DNA of 62,206 nucleotides from Magnetococcales bacterium DCbin2 (lineage in GTDB: Bacteria; Pseudomonadota; Magnetococcia; Magnetococcales; UBA8363): positions 1-62,206 of the forward strand of contig PEAO01000004.1 in assembly GCA_002753615.1 (NCBI GenBank), given 5' to 3'. Below, piece after piece: positions 54,967-62,206 of this stretch. Made by a program: the position numbers and the translations under genes. A model generated the notes under the pieces. The model was not told the origin of the DNA. It did not search any database and worked only from the letters and a program-made list of their open reading frames with translations. Positions within the stretch are counted from its first letter, which is position 1. Each line of letters begins with the position of its first letter.

Positions 54967-56894
54967 GTGTTCCTGCGGGATCTGAACCGGTTGGTCGCAC
55001 GGAAGTCAACAACCCCGATCTGCTCCTGACCCGGTTATTGGAACTCTCCCAAAAGGAACCCTCCGAAGAGTTTTTTTTTACCGCTTGCCTCAACCTGTTT
55101 TGCCAATGGCTGCGGGCAGAAAAAGGGGTTTTGCTCCACAAGGAATCCCCAGCCGCCGAGGGTTGGCACTGCTCCCACCGTTGGCCCGCGACCATGGGTC
55201 CATCTTTGGATCCCAATACCGAAACCGGTCAGCCCGATTTTATGGTCGAAGTCACCGCATTGGCCAACCGCTTAGCCGTCATCCCAGCAGATCAGGGGAT
55301 GGGACGGCTGGCGGAAAAAAAAGGGGAAGGGCGGATACTGGCCATCCGTTTCACCGATCCATCTCCCGGAAAGGTTCAAGTATTGGCGATCGCCCTGGGC
55401 CAGGCATCGTCGGTCAATTCCCGCGAAGCATCCACCCTGCTGCGCCTCCTGACCCTTATTCCCGCCCATTTCAGGGATAAAAGCCAAATTCATGCCGCAG
55501 AAAAAAAATTGCAACGATGCACCGGGGCCTTGGATCTGGCAGCACAGGTCAACAACGATACCCGATTTTTAAAAGCGGCACTGACTTTTTGCAATGAAAC
55601 CACCAACCGTTTTGGATGCAGCCGCGTCAGTCTGGGGTGGATGGATCCCCCCAATATCCTGGTTCGCGCCATCAGTCATCGCGATCAATTCGATAGCAAA
55701 CGGGAAATGGTGCAAAACCTTCAGGCCGCCATGGAAGAGGCTTTGGACCAGGATGAAGAGATCGTCTGGTCGGAAGCCACGACGATCACCTCCCCTGCTG
55801 AGAATGCCCTGGGAGATGACTTCCTCATCACCCGCGCCCACAAAATCTATGCCCGCAAAGAGGGGATCGGCCATATGGCTTCCGTCCCCTTGCGTATCGA
55901 TGGAGAACCCAAGGGGGTGATTACCGCCGAACGCGACCGCCCTTTTAGCACCGAGGAAATTCTGAATCTCAGGGTCTTGGTGGATATGGTGAGTCGGCAC
56001 CTGTTTGACTTGGAACGCCGTGATCGTTGGTTTGGCGGGTTGTTGCTTCTGAAAGCACGGGAATCGCTGGGGGTTTTATGGGGAGTAGAACACTCACTGG
56101 CCAAATTTTTGGGCGTTGTCACCATGGTTGTCCTTTGCTTCATTATCTTTGCTTCCTGGCCTTACCGCATCGATGCCCCATTTATCCTGAAAACCGATGA
56201 TATGCTCTATCTGACAGCCCCGTTCGATGGTTATATCGACCAAGTTCATGTCAAAGTGGGAGATAGCGTTCATAAAAAACAGATATTGCTGGAACTGGAC
56301 ACGCGGGAACTCCTGATGGAACAAACCCGTTCCCTCGCCGATGTCAGCCGCTATACCCGGGAAGCGGAAAAAGCCAGGGCGGCCCGAAGCATGGCGGACA
56401 TGAAAGTTTCCCAGGCTCTGCTGATCCAGTCCAACGCGCAACTGGAAAAGGTGGTCTACCAGCTTGACCATGCCCAACTTAACGCCCCCTTCACCGGCAT
56501 CGTGGTCGAAGGCGATCTTAAAGAACGACTGGGAGCGCCGGTCAGGAGTGGTGAGGTTTTGTTCAAGGTTGCCCGCATCGAGGATATCCATGCGGAGTTG
56601 GAAATCGACGAAATGGATATTCACGAGGTCAACTGGGGAGCCAGTGGCGAACTGGCGTTTGTGGCACGACCTGAGTTGACTTTTGACTTCATCATCACCT
56701 TGATCGAACCCATCGCCCTGCCCAAAGAGAGTGGAAATATGTTTCCAGCGCGGGCCAAATTTCAGGTAAAACCACCCCTGTGGTGGCGTCCGGGGATGAG
56801 CGGTACCGCGAAAATATTCATCGGTCCCCGACCCATTTTATGGATCCTGACCCATCGCAGCGTCAACTATCTGAGAATGCTTTTTTGGTGGTAG
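54963..56894 (+). CDS. GAF-HlyD fusion: cytoplasmic sensor joined to an inner-membrane adaptor
   Basis: A 643-residue protein starting at ATG 54963 in a four-base ATGA overlap with the previous stop. Residues ~15-165 look like a diverged GAF domain, and ~180-350 form a clearer GAF. One membrane span (~380-399, FLGVVTMVVLCFIIFASW) separates these cytoplasmic domains from a periplasmic HlyD-like part (~405-643). The latter has a sandwich half (APFDGYIDQVHVKVGDSV), a helical hairpin (~450-500) and the second half LNAPFTGIVVEGDLKERLG. The C-terminus is WRPGMSGTAKIFIGPRPILW and then aromatic residues. HlyD adaptors normally have only a short cytoplasmic tail, so a GAF sensor here suggests that export is gated by a small molecule or by the state of the SecA-like motor. 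Confidence 0.88.
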   Translation: MSVPAGSEPVGRTEVNNPDLLLTRLLELSQKEPSEEFFFTACLNLFCQWLRAEKGVLLHKESPAAEGWHCSHRWPATMGPSLDPNTETGQPDFMVEVTALANRLAVIPADQGMGRLAEKKGEGRILAIRFTDPSPGKVQVLAIALGQASSVNSREASTLLRLLTLIPAHFRDKSQIHAAEKKLQRCTGALDLAAQVNNDTRFLKAALTFCNETTNRFGCSRVSLGWMDPPNILVRAISHRDQFDSKREMVQNLQAAMEEALDQDEEIVWSEATTITSPAENALGDDFLITRAHKIYARKEGIGHMASVPLRIDGEPKGVITAERDRPFSTEEILNLRVLVDMVSRHLFDLERRDRWFGGLLLLKARESLGVLWGVEHSLAKFLGVVTMVVLCFIIFASWPYRIDAPFILKTDDMLYLTAPFDGYIDQVHVKVGDSVHKKQILLELDTRELLMEQTRSLADVSRYTREAEKARAARSMADMKVSQALLIQSNAQLEKVVYQLDHAQLNAPFTGIVVEGDLKERLGAPVRSGEVLFKVARIEDIHAELEIDEMDIHEVNWGASGELAFVARPELTFDFIITLIEPIALPKESGNMFPARAKFQVKPPLWWRPGMSGTAKIFIGPRPILWILTHRSVNYLRMLFWW

Positions 56895-56916
56895 AAGCGC
56901 ACCCAACGGGAATCCC

Positions 56917-59073
56917 ATGGCCCAGGCATCAAAGACCTACAGCGAATCCTGGCACCTGGTTGCCAATCTGAAGGTGGCATTGCGACCAACCCTGAAGGTC
57001 AGCAAACAGGTGTTTCGTGGGGAACCCTGGTATTTGCTCCATGATCCGTTTGACAACCAATTTTTCCGTATCCGTCCCCAGGCTTATGAATTTGTCGCAC
57101 GCCTGAGCCTTCAGAACAGCGTCGAGGCGACGTGGAAATTTGCTCTTCGGCACAACCCCCGGGAGGCCCCCGGTCAGGAAGAGGTGATCAGTCTACTCAC
57201 CGCTCTGGGGACAGCCAACCTGCTCCATTATGATGGCCCCACCGCCAGCAGCGGATTTTTTCAACGCCATGAACGCCGACGCGCCACCGAGTTGCGTTCA
57301 AAAGTAGCCAGTTTTATTTTTTTACGGATCCCCCTGTTCGATCCCGACGCTATTTTGACCCGGATCGTCCCCTGGTTCAAACCCCTGTTTGGCCCTCTGG
57401 GGATCATACTGGGGTTGGGGTTGGGTATCAGTACATTGCGCATTGTCTTTGACCATTGGCGACCATTGATGGACCAGTCCCAGGGGGTATTGGCACCGGG
57501 TAACTTGGTCTGGCTCTATCTCGCTCTGGGGATAATCAAGATCGTCCATGAATTTGGACACGCCATCGTTTGCAAACATTATGGCGGCGAAGTGCGTACC
57601 ATGGGTGTTTTGATGATGGCGTTCACTCCCCTCCCCTATGTCGATGCCACCGCAAGTTGGTCACTCTCCAGTCGCTGGCAACGTATTTTTGTCAGTTCAG
57701 CCGGTATGTTGACCGAACTGACCCTGGCTGGAATCGGGCTGCATGTTTGGCTGAACACCCCCCCGGGTATCCTCCATGCGTTGGCTTATAACATGGTATT
57801 TGTCGCCTCGGTCTCGACCATCCTATTCAACCTGAACCCGTTGATGAAAATGGATGGTTATTACATTTTTTCCGATCTGATCGAAATTCCCAATCTTTCC
57901 TCCCGTGCCCAGAATTATCTTTATTATCTTGTGGAAAGATATTTTTTCGGCATTGGTTCCCTGGTGTCTCCGGCGACATCTCATGCCGAAGCTTGGTGGT
58001 TGGCCCTCTATGGCATGATGAGCAGCGTCTATCGACTGATGGTCATGGTGGGGGTCATGCTTTTCGTCACCAACCAATACTTGGCGTTGGGGATGCTCAT
58101 GGGGTTGGGGATGATGATCAACACGTTCATCCGTCCCCCCATGCGACTGATCAACTATTTGACCACGAACCCCAAACTGGAGCGTCGTCGTAAACGGGCC
58201 ATCATCCTGACCCTTCTGGCACTGGGAGTTCCACTGGCGATGGCGGTTTTCATCCCCTTTCCCAACCATTTCCAAGCTCCAGGGATCATGGAAGCCCGCC
58301 ATGCCACCGAAGTCGTCAATCCGGTTTCAGGCATTCTCCTGAATCTTGAAACGCCGTCGGGACGTTGGGTGGAAGAAGGGACCATCCTGGTTCAGTTGGA
58401 AAATCCGCAACTGATGGCCGAAATCTTAGAAGCTCAGGGGCAACTCGACCAGGTTCAGGCATTAAACCTAAAAGCGACCCACGAAAGCAGTGCCGATCTG
58501 GAACCCATTCAGCGTCGGGAGGATAGTGCCCGACAATTATTGGATAACTTGGAAAAACGCCGTCAAAATCTGACCATCCGTGCCACCCATGTGGGGTTGT
58601 GGCATGCCCCGGAACTTGCCTATTCCTTAGGATCCTGGTTAAACCGAGGGACCGGGCTGGGAACCATGATCGATCTGTCTTCGTTTCGGTTTTTGGCCGT
58701 TGTTTCCCAAGAAGAAGCATCCAACCTTTTTGAGGATCAAGTGATCGGCATGTCGGTCCGTCTCTACGGTCAGGAGGGGTTGGAAATCGAGGTGACAGAT
58801 CATACCTTTATCCCTTACCAGCATGAATCCTTACCCTCTTTGGCCCTGGGTTGGAAAGGGGGTGGAGAAGTGGCTATTGCCACCAATGACAGCACCGGAT
58901 TGAAAACCAAAGAACCGTTTTTCCTCATCGATGCCCGGTTGCGGGTCACGAATGGTGTGCGTGGTTATCATCAGCGCACCGGACACATTCGCATCACGAT
59001 GGAACCCATGCCGTTGTTATGGCAGATAGAAAGGAAGGTGCGTCAATTTTTCCAACGGAGCCTGCGGTTGTGA
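56917..59073 (+). CDS. PqqD-like / M50 site-2-protease-like / HlyD fusion protein
   Basis: A 718-residue inner-membrane protein. Residues ~10-105 resemble a PqqD-type winged helix (LRPTLKVSKQVFRGEPWYLL, and a QEEVISLLTALGTANLL helix), a fold that binds peptides in maturation systems. A multi-span M50 domain follows, with the zinc motif HEFGH (211-215) and the distal NPLMKMDGYY with Asp313, so the protease centre looks intact. After the last spans (~430-450), residues ~460-700 form an HlyD-like region (VNPVSGILLNLETPSGRWVEEG) that would face the periplasm. The predicted role is to recognise and perhaps cut the exported giant protein while acting as part of the channel base. It lies 22 bp after the GAF-HlyD gene. 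The start is ATG 56917, although the upstream ribosome-binding site is weak. Confidence 0.88.
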   Translation: MAQASKTYSESWHLVANLKVALRPTLKVSKQVFRGEPWYLLHDPFDNQFFRIRPQAYEFVARLSLQNSVEATWKFALRHNPREAPGQEEVISLLTALGTANLLHYDGPTASSGFFQRHERRRATELRSKVASFIFLRIPLFDPDAILTRIVPWFKPLFGPLGIILGLGLGISTLRIVFDHWRPLMDQSQGVLAPGNLVWLYLALGIIKIVHEFGHAIVCKHYGGEVRTMGVLMMAFTPLPYVDATASWSLSSRWQRIFVSSAGMLTELTLAGIGLHVWLNTPPGILHALAYNMVFVASVSTILFNLNPLMKMDGYYIFSDLIEIPNLSSRAQNYLYYLVERYFFGIGSLVSPATSHAEAWWLALYGMMSSVYRLMVMVGVMLFVTNQYLALGMLMGLGMMINTFIRPPMRLINYLTTNPKLERRRKRAIILTLLALGVPLAMAVFIPFPNHFQAPGIMEARHATEVVNPVSGILLNLETPSGRWVEEGTILVQLENPQLMAEILEAQGQLDQVQALNLKATHESSADLEPIQRREDSARQLLDNLEKRRQNLTIRATHVGLWHAPELAYSLGSWLNRGTGLGTMIDLSSFRFLAVVSQEEASNLFEDQVIGMSVRLYGQEGLEIEVTDHTFIPYQHESLPSLALGWKGGGEVAIATNDSTGLKTKEPFFLIDARLRVTNGVRGYHQRTGHIRITMEPMPLLWQIERKVRQFFQRSLRL

Positions 59074-61037
59074 ATCGTGTTACCAACGATTATCACCGCC
59101 TGAACTTTATCACGCCCAAGCCGCTCCATACTGGCCTGGACCGGATGGTTCACGCTGTGGTAGGACGCTCTGTGAATCACAGTCGGCGACCTGCATTGTT
59201 GAAGAATCGGGTTCAAGGGATCCTGACTCAGGCGGAAGGACTCAGGGCCATAAGCGACGCCAGACTGGATGAAATTATTCGGAATCTGACCACCGAATTG
59301 CGCCTGCATCCTGGCAATGAACCGTTATTTGATCAGGGATTGGCCTGTTTGGTAGAAATAGCCGATCGGACCTTAGGAATGCGTCCCTACCCGGTGCAAC
59401 TGACGGGTGTTCTGGTCATCAACCAGGGGCAACTGGCTGAAATGGCGACCGGTGAGGGGAAAACCCTGACCATCGGGTTGGCTTCGGTCCTTGCGGGATG
59501 GCGTGGCCGTCCCTGTCACGTCCTGACCGCCAACGGTTATTTGGCCCAACGCGACGCCGAAACCATGGCCCCGTTGGTCCAGCGTTGTCGGCTTACCATC
59601 GGATCCATCACGGATGAAACGCCACCGGAAGAAAGACGAAGGACCTATGCCATGTCCATTGTCTATACCACCAGCAAAGATCTCATGGCCGATTTTCTCA
59701 AGGATAGCCTGACCTTACGCCAAAACAGGCAGCCACAACGTCATGCCATCAACAAGTTGTTTATGGGTGCGGCCAGTGCCGACATTTCCCTTCTTCTCAA
59801 CGGCTTGGCGACCGTTATTGTCGATGAGGCCGACAGCCTGTTGATTGATGAAGCGGTCACCCCGCTGATTATTTCGGCCAAGCGGGAAAATCCCGATCTT
59901 ATGGACGCCATCAGACAGGCGGGTGTGATTGCCCATGGATTGGTTGCTGGTCGTGATTTTACCGTGAACGACCGTTACCGCGAAGTTCGATTGACCGCTT
60001 TGGGAGAGCAACGGTTGGAACAGGCGACGGCGACCCTTCCCCCATTGTGGCAGGCCCCTGGCCGCCGAGAGGAGATCATTCGCAACGCTCTTACCGTAAG
60101 GTTATTTTTCAAGCGCGACCAGCACTATGTTATCCAGGGAGATAAACTGGTTCTTCTGGATGAGTTTACCGGACGTCTGATGGCGGATCGTTCCTTGAGT
60201 GCCGGTTTACATCAAGCCCTGGAGCTTTTCGAAGGTCTTCCCGGGACCCCTCCTACGGAGACCATGGCGCGGCTTACTTTTCAAAAGTTTTTCCGCATGT
60301 TTCGGCATCTTTCCGGGGTCAGCGGTACCGCCCGCGAGGCTTCTGGGGAATTTTGGCATGTCTACAACCTGCCCGTTCAACCCATTCCCACCCATAAACC
60401 GGTAGCACGGGTCATGTTTCCAACCCTGGTTTTTGCCAACAAGGAAAAAAAATGGGATGGTGTCATTGCGGCCATCGTCGGTATGCACCAAACCGGACGC
60501 CCTATTTTGGTTGGGACACGCAGTGTCGATGATAGTGAAAACCTGGCCCAACGATTGGTTGTCCAGGGATTGACCGTGGAAATTCTCAATGCGGTCCGCC
60601 ACAAGGAAGAAGCTCGAATTGTCAGCGGTGCGGGGGATATTGGACGGATCACCATTGCCACCAACATGGCGGGACGCGGCACCGACATTACGTTGACCGA
60701 TGCGTGCAAAGCCCTGGGTGGACTTCACGTCATTGCGACCGAATTGAACGAATCGACACGCATTGATCGCCAATTATTTGGGCGGTGCAGCCGCCAGGGA
60801 GACCGGGGAAGCGCACAGGCGTTCATCAGCCTGGAAGATGAGTTATTCGTCCGTTTCGTCCCAAAATTCATTCAAGCCATTGTGACCCTGATGATCAAAA
60901 ATCCCGGTCCAAAAATGTCATGGCTTGTACAAAAACTGTTTACTTTCAGTCAACGCAAAGCGCAAAAACTGGCCTACCAACGCCGGGAAGCCATTCTGCG
61001 GGCCGATACTTGGTTGGAAGAAAATATGAACTTATGA
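59070..61037 (+). CDS. Short SecA-like ATPase (dedicated translocase motor)
   Basis: About 655 residues from GTG 59070, which overlaps the previous stop in a GTGA and has GGAG eight bases upstream; ATG 59019 in the same frame is an alternative. SecA landmarks are clear: Walker A MATGEGKT, LTANGYLAQRDAE, VYTTSKDL, Walker B VIVDEADSLLIDEA, the preprotein cross-linking region leading to LLDEFTGRLMADRSLSAGLHQA, FFRMFRHLSGVSGTA, TNMAGRGTDITL, and GRCSRQGDRGSA. Canonical SecA has about 850-900 residues. This protein ends soon after the second motor domain, so most of the helical scaffold/wing region and the zinc-binding tail are missing. It is therefore an accessory SecA, likely specific for the giant protein. 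No SecY homologue is encoded nearby. Confidence 0.9.
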   Translation: MNRVTNDYHRLNFITPKPLHTGLDRMVHAVVGRSVNHSRRPALLKNRVQGILTQAEGLRAISDARLDEIIRNLTTELRLHPGNEPLFDQGLACLVEIADRTLGMRPYPVQLTGVLVINQGQLAEMATGEGKTLTIGLASVLAGWRGRPCHVLTANGYLAQRDAETMAPLVQRCRLTIGSITDETPPEERRRTYAMSIVYTTSKDLMADFLKDSLTLRQNRQPQRHAINKLFMGAASADISLLLNGLATVIVDEADSLLIDEAVTPLIISAKRENPDLMDAIRQAGVIAHGLVAGRDFTVNDRYREVRLTALGEQRLEQATATLPPLWQAPGRREEIIRNALTVRLFFKRDQHYVIQGDKLVLLDEFTGRLMADRSLSAGLHQALELFEGLPGTPPTETMARLTFQKFFRMFRHLSGVSGTAREASGEFWHVYNLPVQPIPTHKPVARVMFPTLVFANKEKKWDGVIAAIVGMHQTGRPILVGTRSVDDSENLAQRLVVQGLTVEILNAVRHKEEARIVSGAGDIGRITIATNMAGRGTDITLTDACKALGGLHVIATELNESTRIDRQLFGRCSRQGDRGSAQAFISLEDELFVRFVPKFIQAIVTLMIKNPGPKMSWLVQKLFTFSQRKAQKLAYQRREAILRADTWLEENMNL

Positions 61038-61261
61038 GCGGACGAAGTATACCCGATCATTGAAACTATGCCGCCTCCACGAAGATTGGCTGCATGGATT
61101 CTTGCTGTATCTTCCCCCAAAAGGCTCGGTCAGGGGGCGGAATGACGCTGGAAAACGACGTCCCCCGCGTTAGTTGACCTTTGCGGTTCAAGCGGGCATC
61201 ATTCTTTGTCTTACGTCTTGTCGATATAGTTTCTTCCACTTTTAGCAATGGAGGTTGTGAC

Positions 61262-61618
61262 GTGCAAAAAATAATGACTCTGTTGGTATTGCTTGCAAGT
61301 CTTTATGTGGCACCGAATGCATGGGCTGTGGGTGCCATCGCCATCGACGATCAGATGGGGGATGACGAACCGGCTTATGGGGTTGCGGTTGGAGAAGATA
61401 ACAAAAGGTCCGCCAAGAAAGCTGCCCTGAGGTATTGTCGCCAGAATGGTGGGAGTAATTGCCGGTTTATCGTTTGGTTTGAGACCTGTGGGGCGGTGGC
61501 GGTTTCCAAAGATTATTATGGCTATGGTTATGGTCGCACCAAGGCCAAGGCGACGGCCGATGCGTTAAACATGTGCGACAGTAACGAATGCAACATTGTT
61601 TCGGCAGAGTGCGAATGA
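61262..61618 (+). CDS. Small secreted DUF4189-like protein
   Basis: A protein of about 118 residues from GTG 61262, which has a strong GGAGG seven bases upstream. It has a signal peptide (KIMTLLVLLASLYVAPNAWA) and a mature part GAIAIDDQMGDDEPAYGVAVG followed by AKKAALRYCRQNGG and two further Cys-containing segments. The GAIA start, the AxxAALxxC helix and the paired cysteines fit the DUF4189 family of small secreted proteins of unknown function. The frame is open upstream to 61181, but that extension precedes the ribosome-binding site. It is 224 bp after the SecA-like gene, probably a separate transcript. Confidence 0.78.
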   Translation: MQKIMTLLVLLASLYVAPNAWAVGAIAIDDQMGDDEPAYGVAVGEDNKRSAKKAALRYCRQNGGSNCRFIVWFETCGAVAVSKDYYGYGYGRTKAKATADALNMCDSNECNIVSAECE

Positions 61619-61667
61619 GCCGCCCAAGTGATTTGTGAGCGACGGTGTTGGGGAACTTCTTTTCGGG

Positions 61668-61707
61668 CAGGGCAATCGCATTTAAAATTAGCACATCCAA
61701 ATGCTTA
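61668..61707. repeat. Direct repeat A, copy 1
   Basis: CAGGGCAATCGCATTT begins a stretch of about 40 bp that matches 62021-62060 at roughly five of every six positions. A palindrome follows about 55 bp later, as in the second copy. Confidence 0.75.
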
Positions 61708-61761
61708 GGCGGTGTTGATTTGCGATGATTTGTTGACCCCCACCTGAAAATGATAGAAAGA

Positions 61762-61806
61762 AAGCAAGGGGGATGGGGGGGTGCCCCAGCCCCCCTTGCT
61801 TTTTTA
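61762..61806. repeat. Dispersed GC-rich palindrome, copy 3, terminator-like
   Basis: AAGCAAGGGGG on the left pairs with CCCCCTTGCTT on the right, extended by TGGGG/CCCCA, with a tiny loop and a run of six T on the right. It is the strongest intrinsic-terminator-like structure in the window and could end plus-strand transcripts such as that of the DUF4189-like gene. Flanking GAAAGAAA is shared with copies 2 and 4. Confidence 0.7.
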
Positions 61807-62020
61807 CAAAAATTTTATTTAATGTCAACACGTTATTGTTGACCCCGAGAATGCGACAGTTGGTTAAGCTACAATTGCCTCTCCTAAATTCAACATCGTG
61901 GTCGTTATAAAGCTGAAGAACCTCATCCTTCCTGCGATAACCGTTCACGTTTCGAAAAGGAAATGTCGCAATGCAAGACCTGACCCCATTCTTGTGACCC
62001 CTAAAAATGATCCACATAAC

Positions 62021-62060
62021 CAGGGCAATCGCATTTGAAATTGGCACGTCCTAATGCCTC
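62021..62060. repeat. Direct repeat A, copy 2
   Basis: Second copy of the element at 61668-61707, with the same orientation and the same kind of palindrome downstream (62089-62111). Confidence 0.75.
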
Positions 62061-62088
62061 GGAAAGAATAAATTATTAAAAGAAAAAA

Positions 62089-62111
62089 GGGGTCTGGGGG
62101 ATTGCCCCCAG
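62089..62111. repeat. Dispersed GC-rich palindrome, copy 4
   Basis: CTGGGGG (62094-62100) and CCCCCAG (62105-62111) with an ATTG loop, preceded by AAAAGGGGT. It is nearly the reverse complement of the copy at 31-60, so members occur in both orientations. Confidence 0.7.
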
Positions 62112-62113
62112 GG

Positions 62114-62148
62114 TTTTGACTTTGTTTTTGACTTTGTTTTTGACTTTG
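62114..62148. repeat. Tandem 12-bp repeat
   Basis: Three consecutive copies of TTTTTGACTTTG (the first lacks one T) directly follow palindrome copy 4. This is a simple-sequence repeat able to vary in copy number. Confidence 0.8.
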
Positions 62149-62206
62149 CTTTTCCACGCGCCCCTTATCCCGAAGCATTTTTCCCGTGCCTTTTCTTTTA
62201 AAGGGA

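Larger units (their letters stand above)
61619..62206. other. Non-coding segment with compound repeats
   Basis: About 590 bp without a credible gene. It contains two copies of a roughly 40-bp element (61668-61707 and 62021-62060). Each is followed by an A/T-rich spacer and a G/C-rich palindrome (61762-61806, 62089-62111). A 12-bp tandem repeat lies at 62114-62148. Short open frames on the minus strand run through the palindromes and tandem repeats and are not genes. The text between 61920 and 62000, containing TGGGGTCAGGTCTTGCATTG read on the minus strand, may be the remnant of a mobile or REP-associated element. Confidence 0.6.

Noticed and set aside
59019..59069. Upstream ATG start for the SecA-like gene
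   Set aside because: It has no ribosome-binding site and would overlap the M50 gene by 55 bp. GTG 59070 has GGAG at good spacing and a four-base overlap like the other operon junctions. Not fully excluded.
12866..61037. A classical type I (ABC-HlyD-TolC) secretion locus for an RTX protein
   Set aside because: RTX repeats and HlyD/TolC genes are present, but no ABC transporter is encoded. The RTX repeats are internal, not next to a C-terminal signal.
61066..61248. A 60-codon open frame on the minus strand between the SecA-like and DUF4189-like genes
   Set aside because: It starts at TTG without a ribosome-binding site, overlaps the leader of the DUF4189-like gene, and shows no recognised domain. 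A decayed transposase tail is possible but unsupported.
61688..62047. A 119-codon open frame on the minus strand at the right edge
   Set aside because: It runs through repeat A and a palindrome, and its translation is low-complexity where it crosses them.
1..62206. tRNA, rRNA, prophage or complete insertion sequence genes
   Set aside because: I saw no cloverleaf-like sequence, rRNA signature, integrase, transposase or phage structural gene.

Overview
The window (62,206 bp) is a chromosomal segment of a Gram-negative bacterium: it encodes a TolC-type outer-membrane protein, HlyD-type periplasmic adaptors, signal peptides, and abundant PAS/GAF/HD-GYP/SpoIIE signalling proteins. Giant LEPR-XLL surface proteins, Sia-type signalling genes and dispersed GC-rich palindromes together remind me of marine or magnetotactic proteobacteria such as Magnetococcales. 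That placement is an inference with low confidence; there is no rRNA or other phylogenetic marker here.

Region 1 (about 1-12.8 kb) is a signalling block. On the minus strand lie an HD-GYP phosphodiesterase, a SiaB-like kinase, a SiaC-like regulatory phosphoprotein and a very large hybrid histidine kinase (two copies of a periplasmic sensor, PAS, GAF, PAS, PAS, kinase, two receivers, Hpt). A solute-binding-protein-like gene lies upstream of the HD-GYP gene. Divergently, on the plus strand, is a SiaA-like SpoIIE phosphatase with HAMP, PocR and PAS domains. This forms a kinase/phosphatase/antagonist switch that is paired with a cyclic-di-GMP-degrading HD-GYP protein, not with the GGDEF cyclase of the Pseudomonas Sia system.

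Region 2 (12.9-51.5 kb, minus strand) is a giant surface-protein locus. It appears as two open frames of 5,221 and 7,625 codons. They lie in exactly the same reading frame and are separated by one TAA stop plus 24 sense codons. If the stop is read through, absent in the wild type, or an assembly error, the locus encodes one protein of about 12,871 residues. The N-terminus carries an LEPR-XLL-type motif. The body holds long beta-repeat arrays, RTX calcium-binding repeats, a C-type-lectin-like island, an Asp/Phe-rich segment, an array of near-identical 61-residue repeats and a Thr/Pro/Gln-rich tail.

Region 3 (51.7-61.0 kb, plus strand, divergent from the giant gene) is a tightly packed operon: TolC-like protein, periplasmic HlyD-like adaptor, GAF-HlyD fusion with one membrane span, PqqD-like/M50 metalloprotease/HlyD fusion, and a short SecA-like ATPase. 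No ABC transporter is present. I propose that this is a dedicated export and maturation machine for the giant protein, in which a SecA-like motor and a membrane metalloprotease take the place of the usual type I ABC exporter. This is the most interesting candidate system in the window.

Region 4 (61.0-62.2 kb) holds a small secreted DUF4189-like protein and about 590 bp of non-coding DNA with two copies of a compound repeat (a roughly 40-bp element followed by a G/C-rich palindrome). Related palindromes occur near position 40 and at 5.78 kb.
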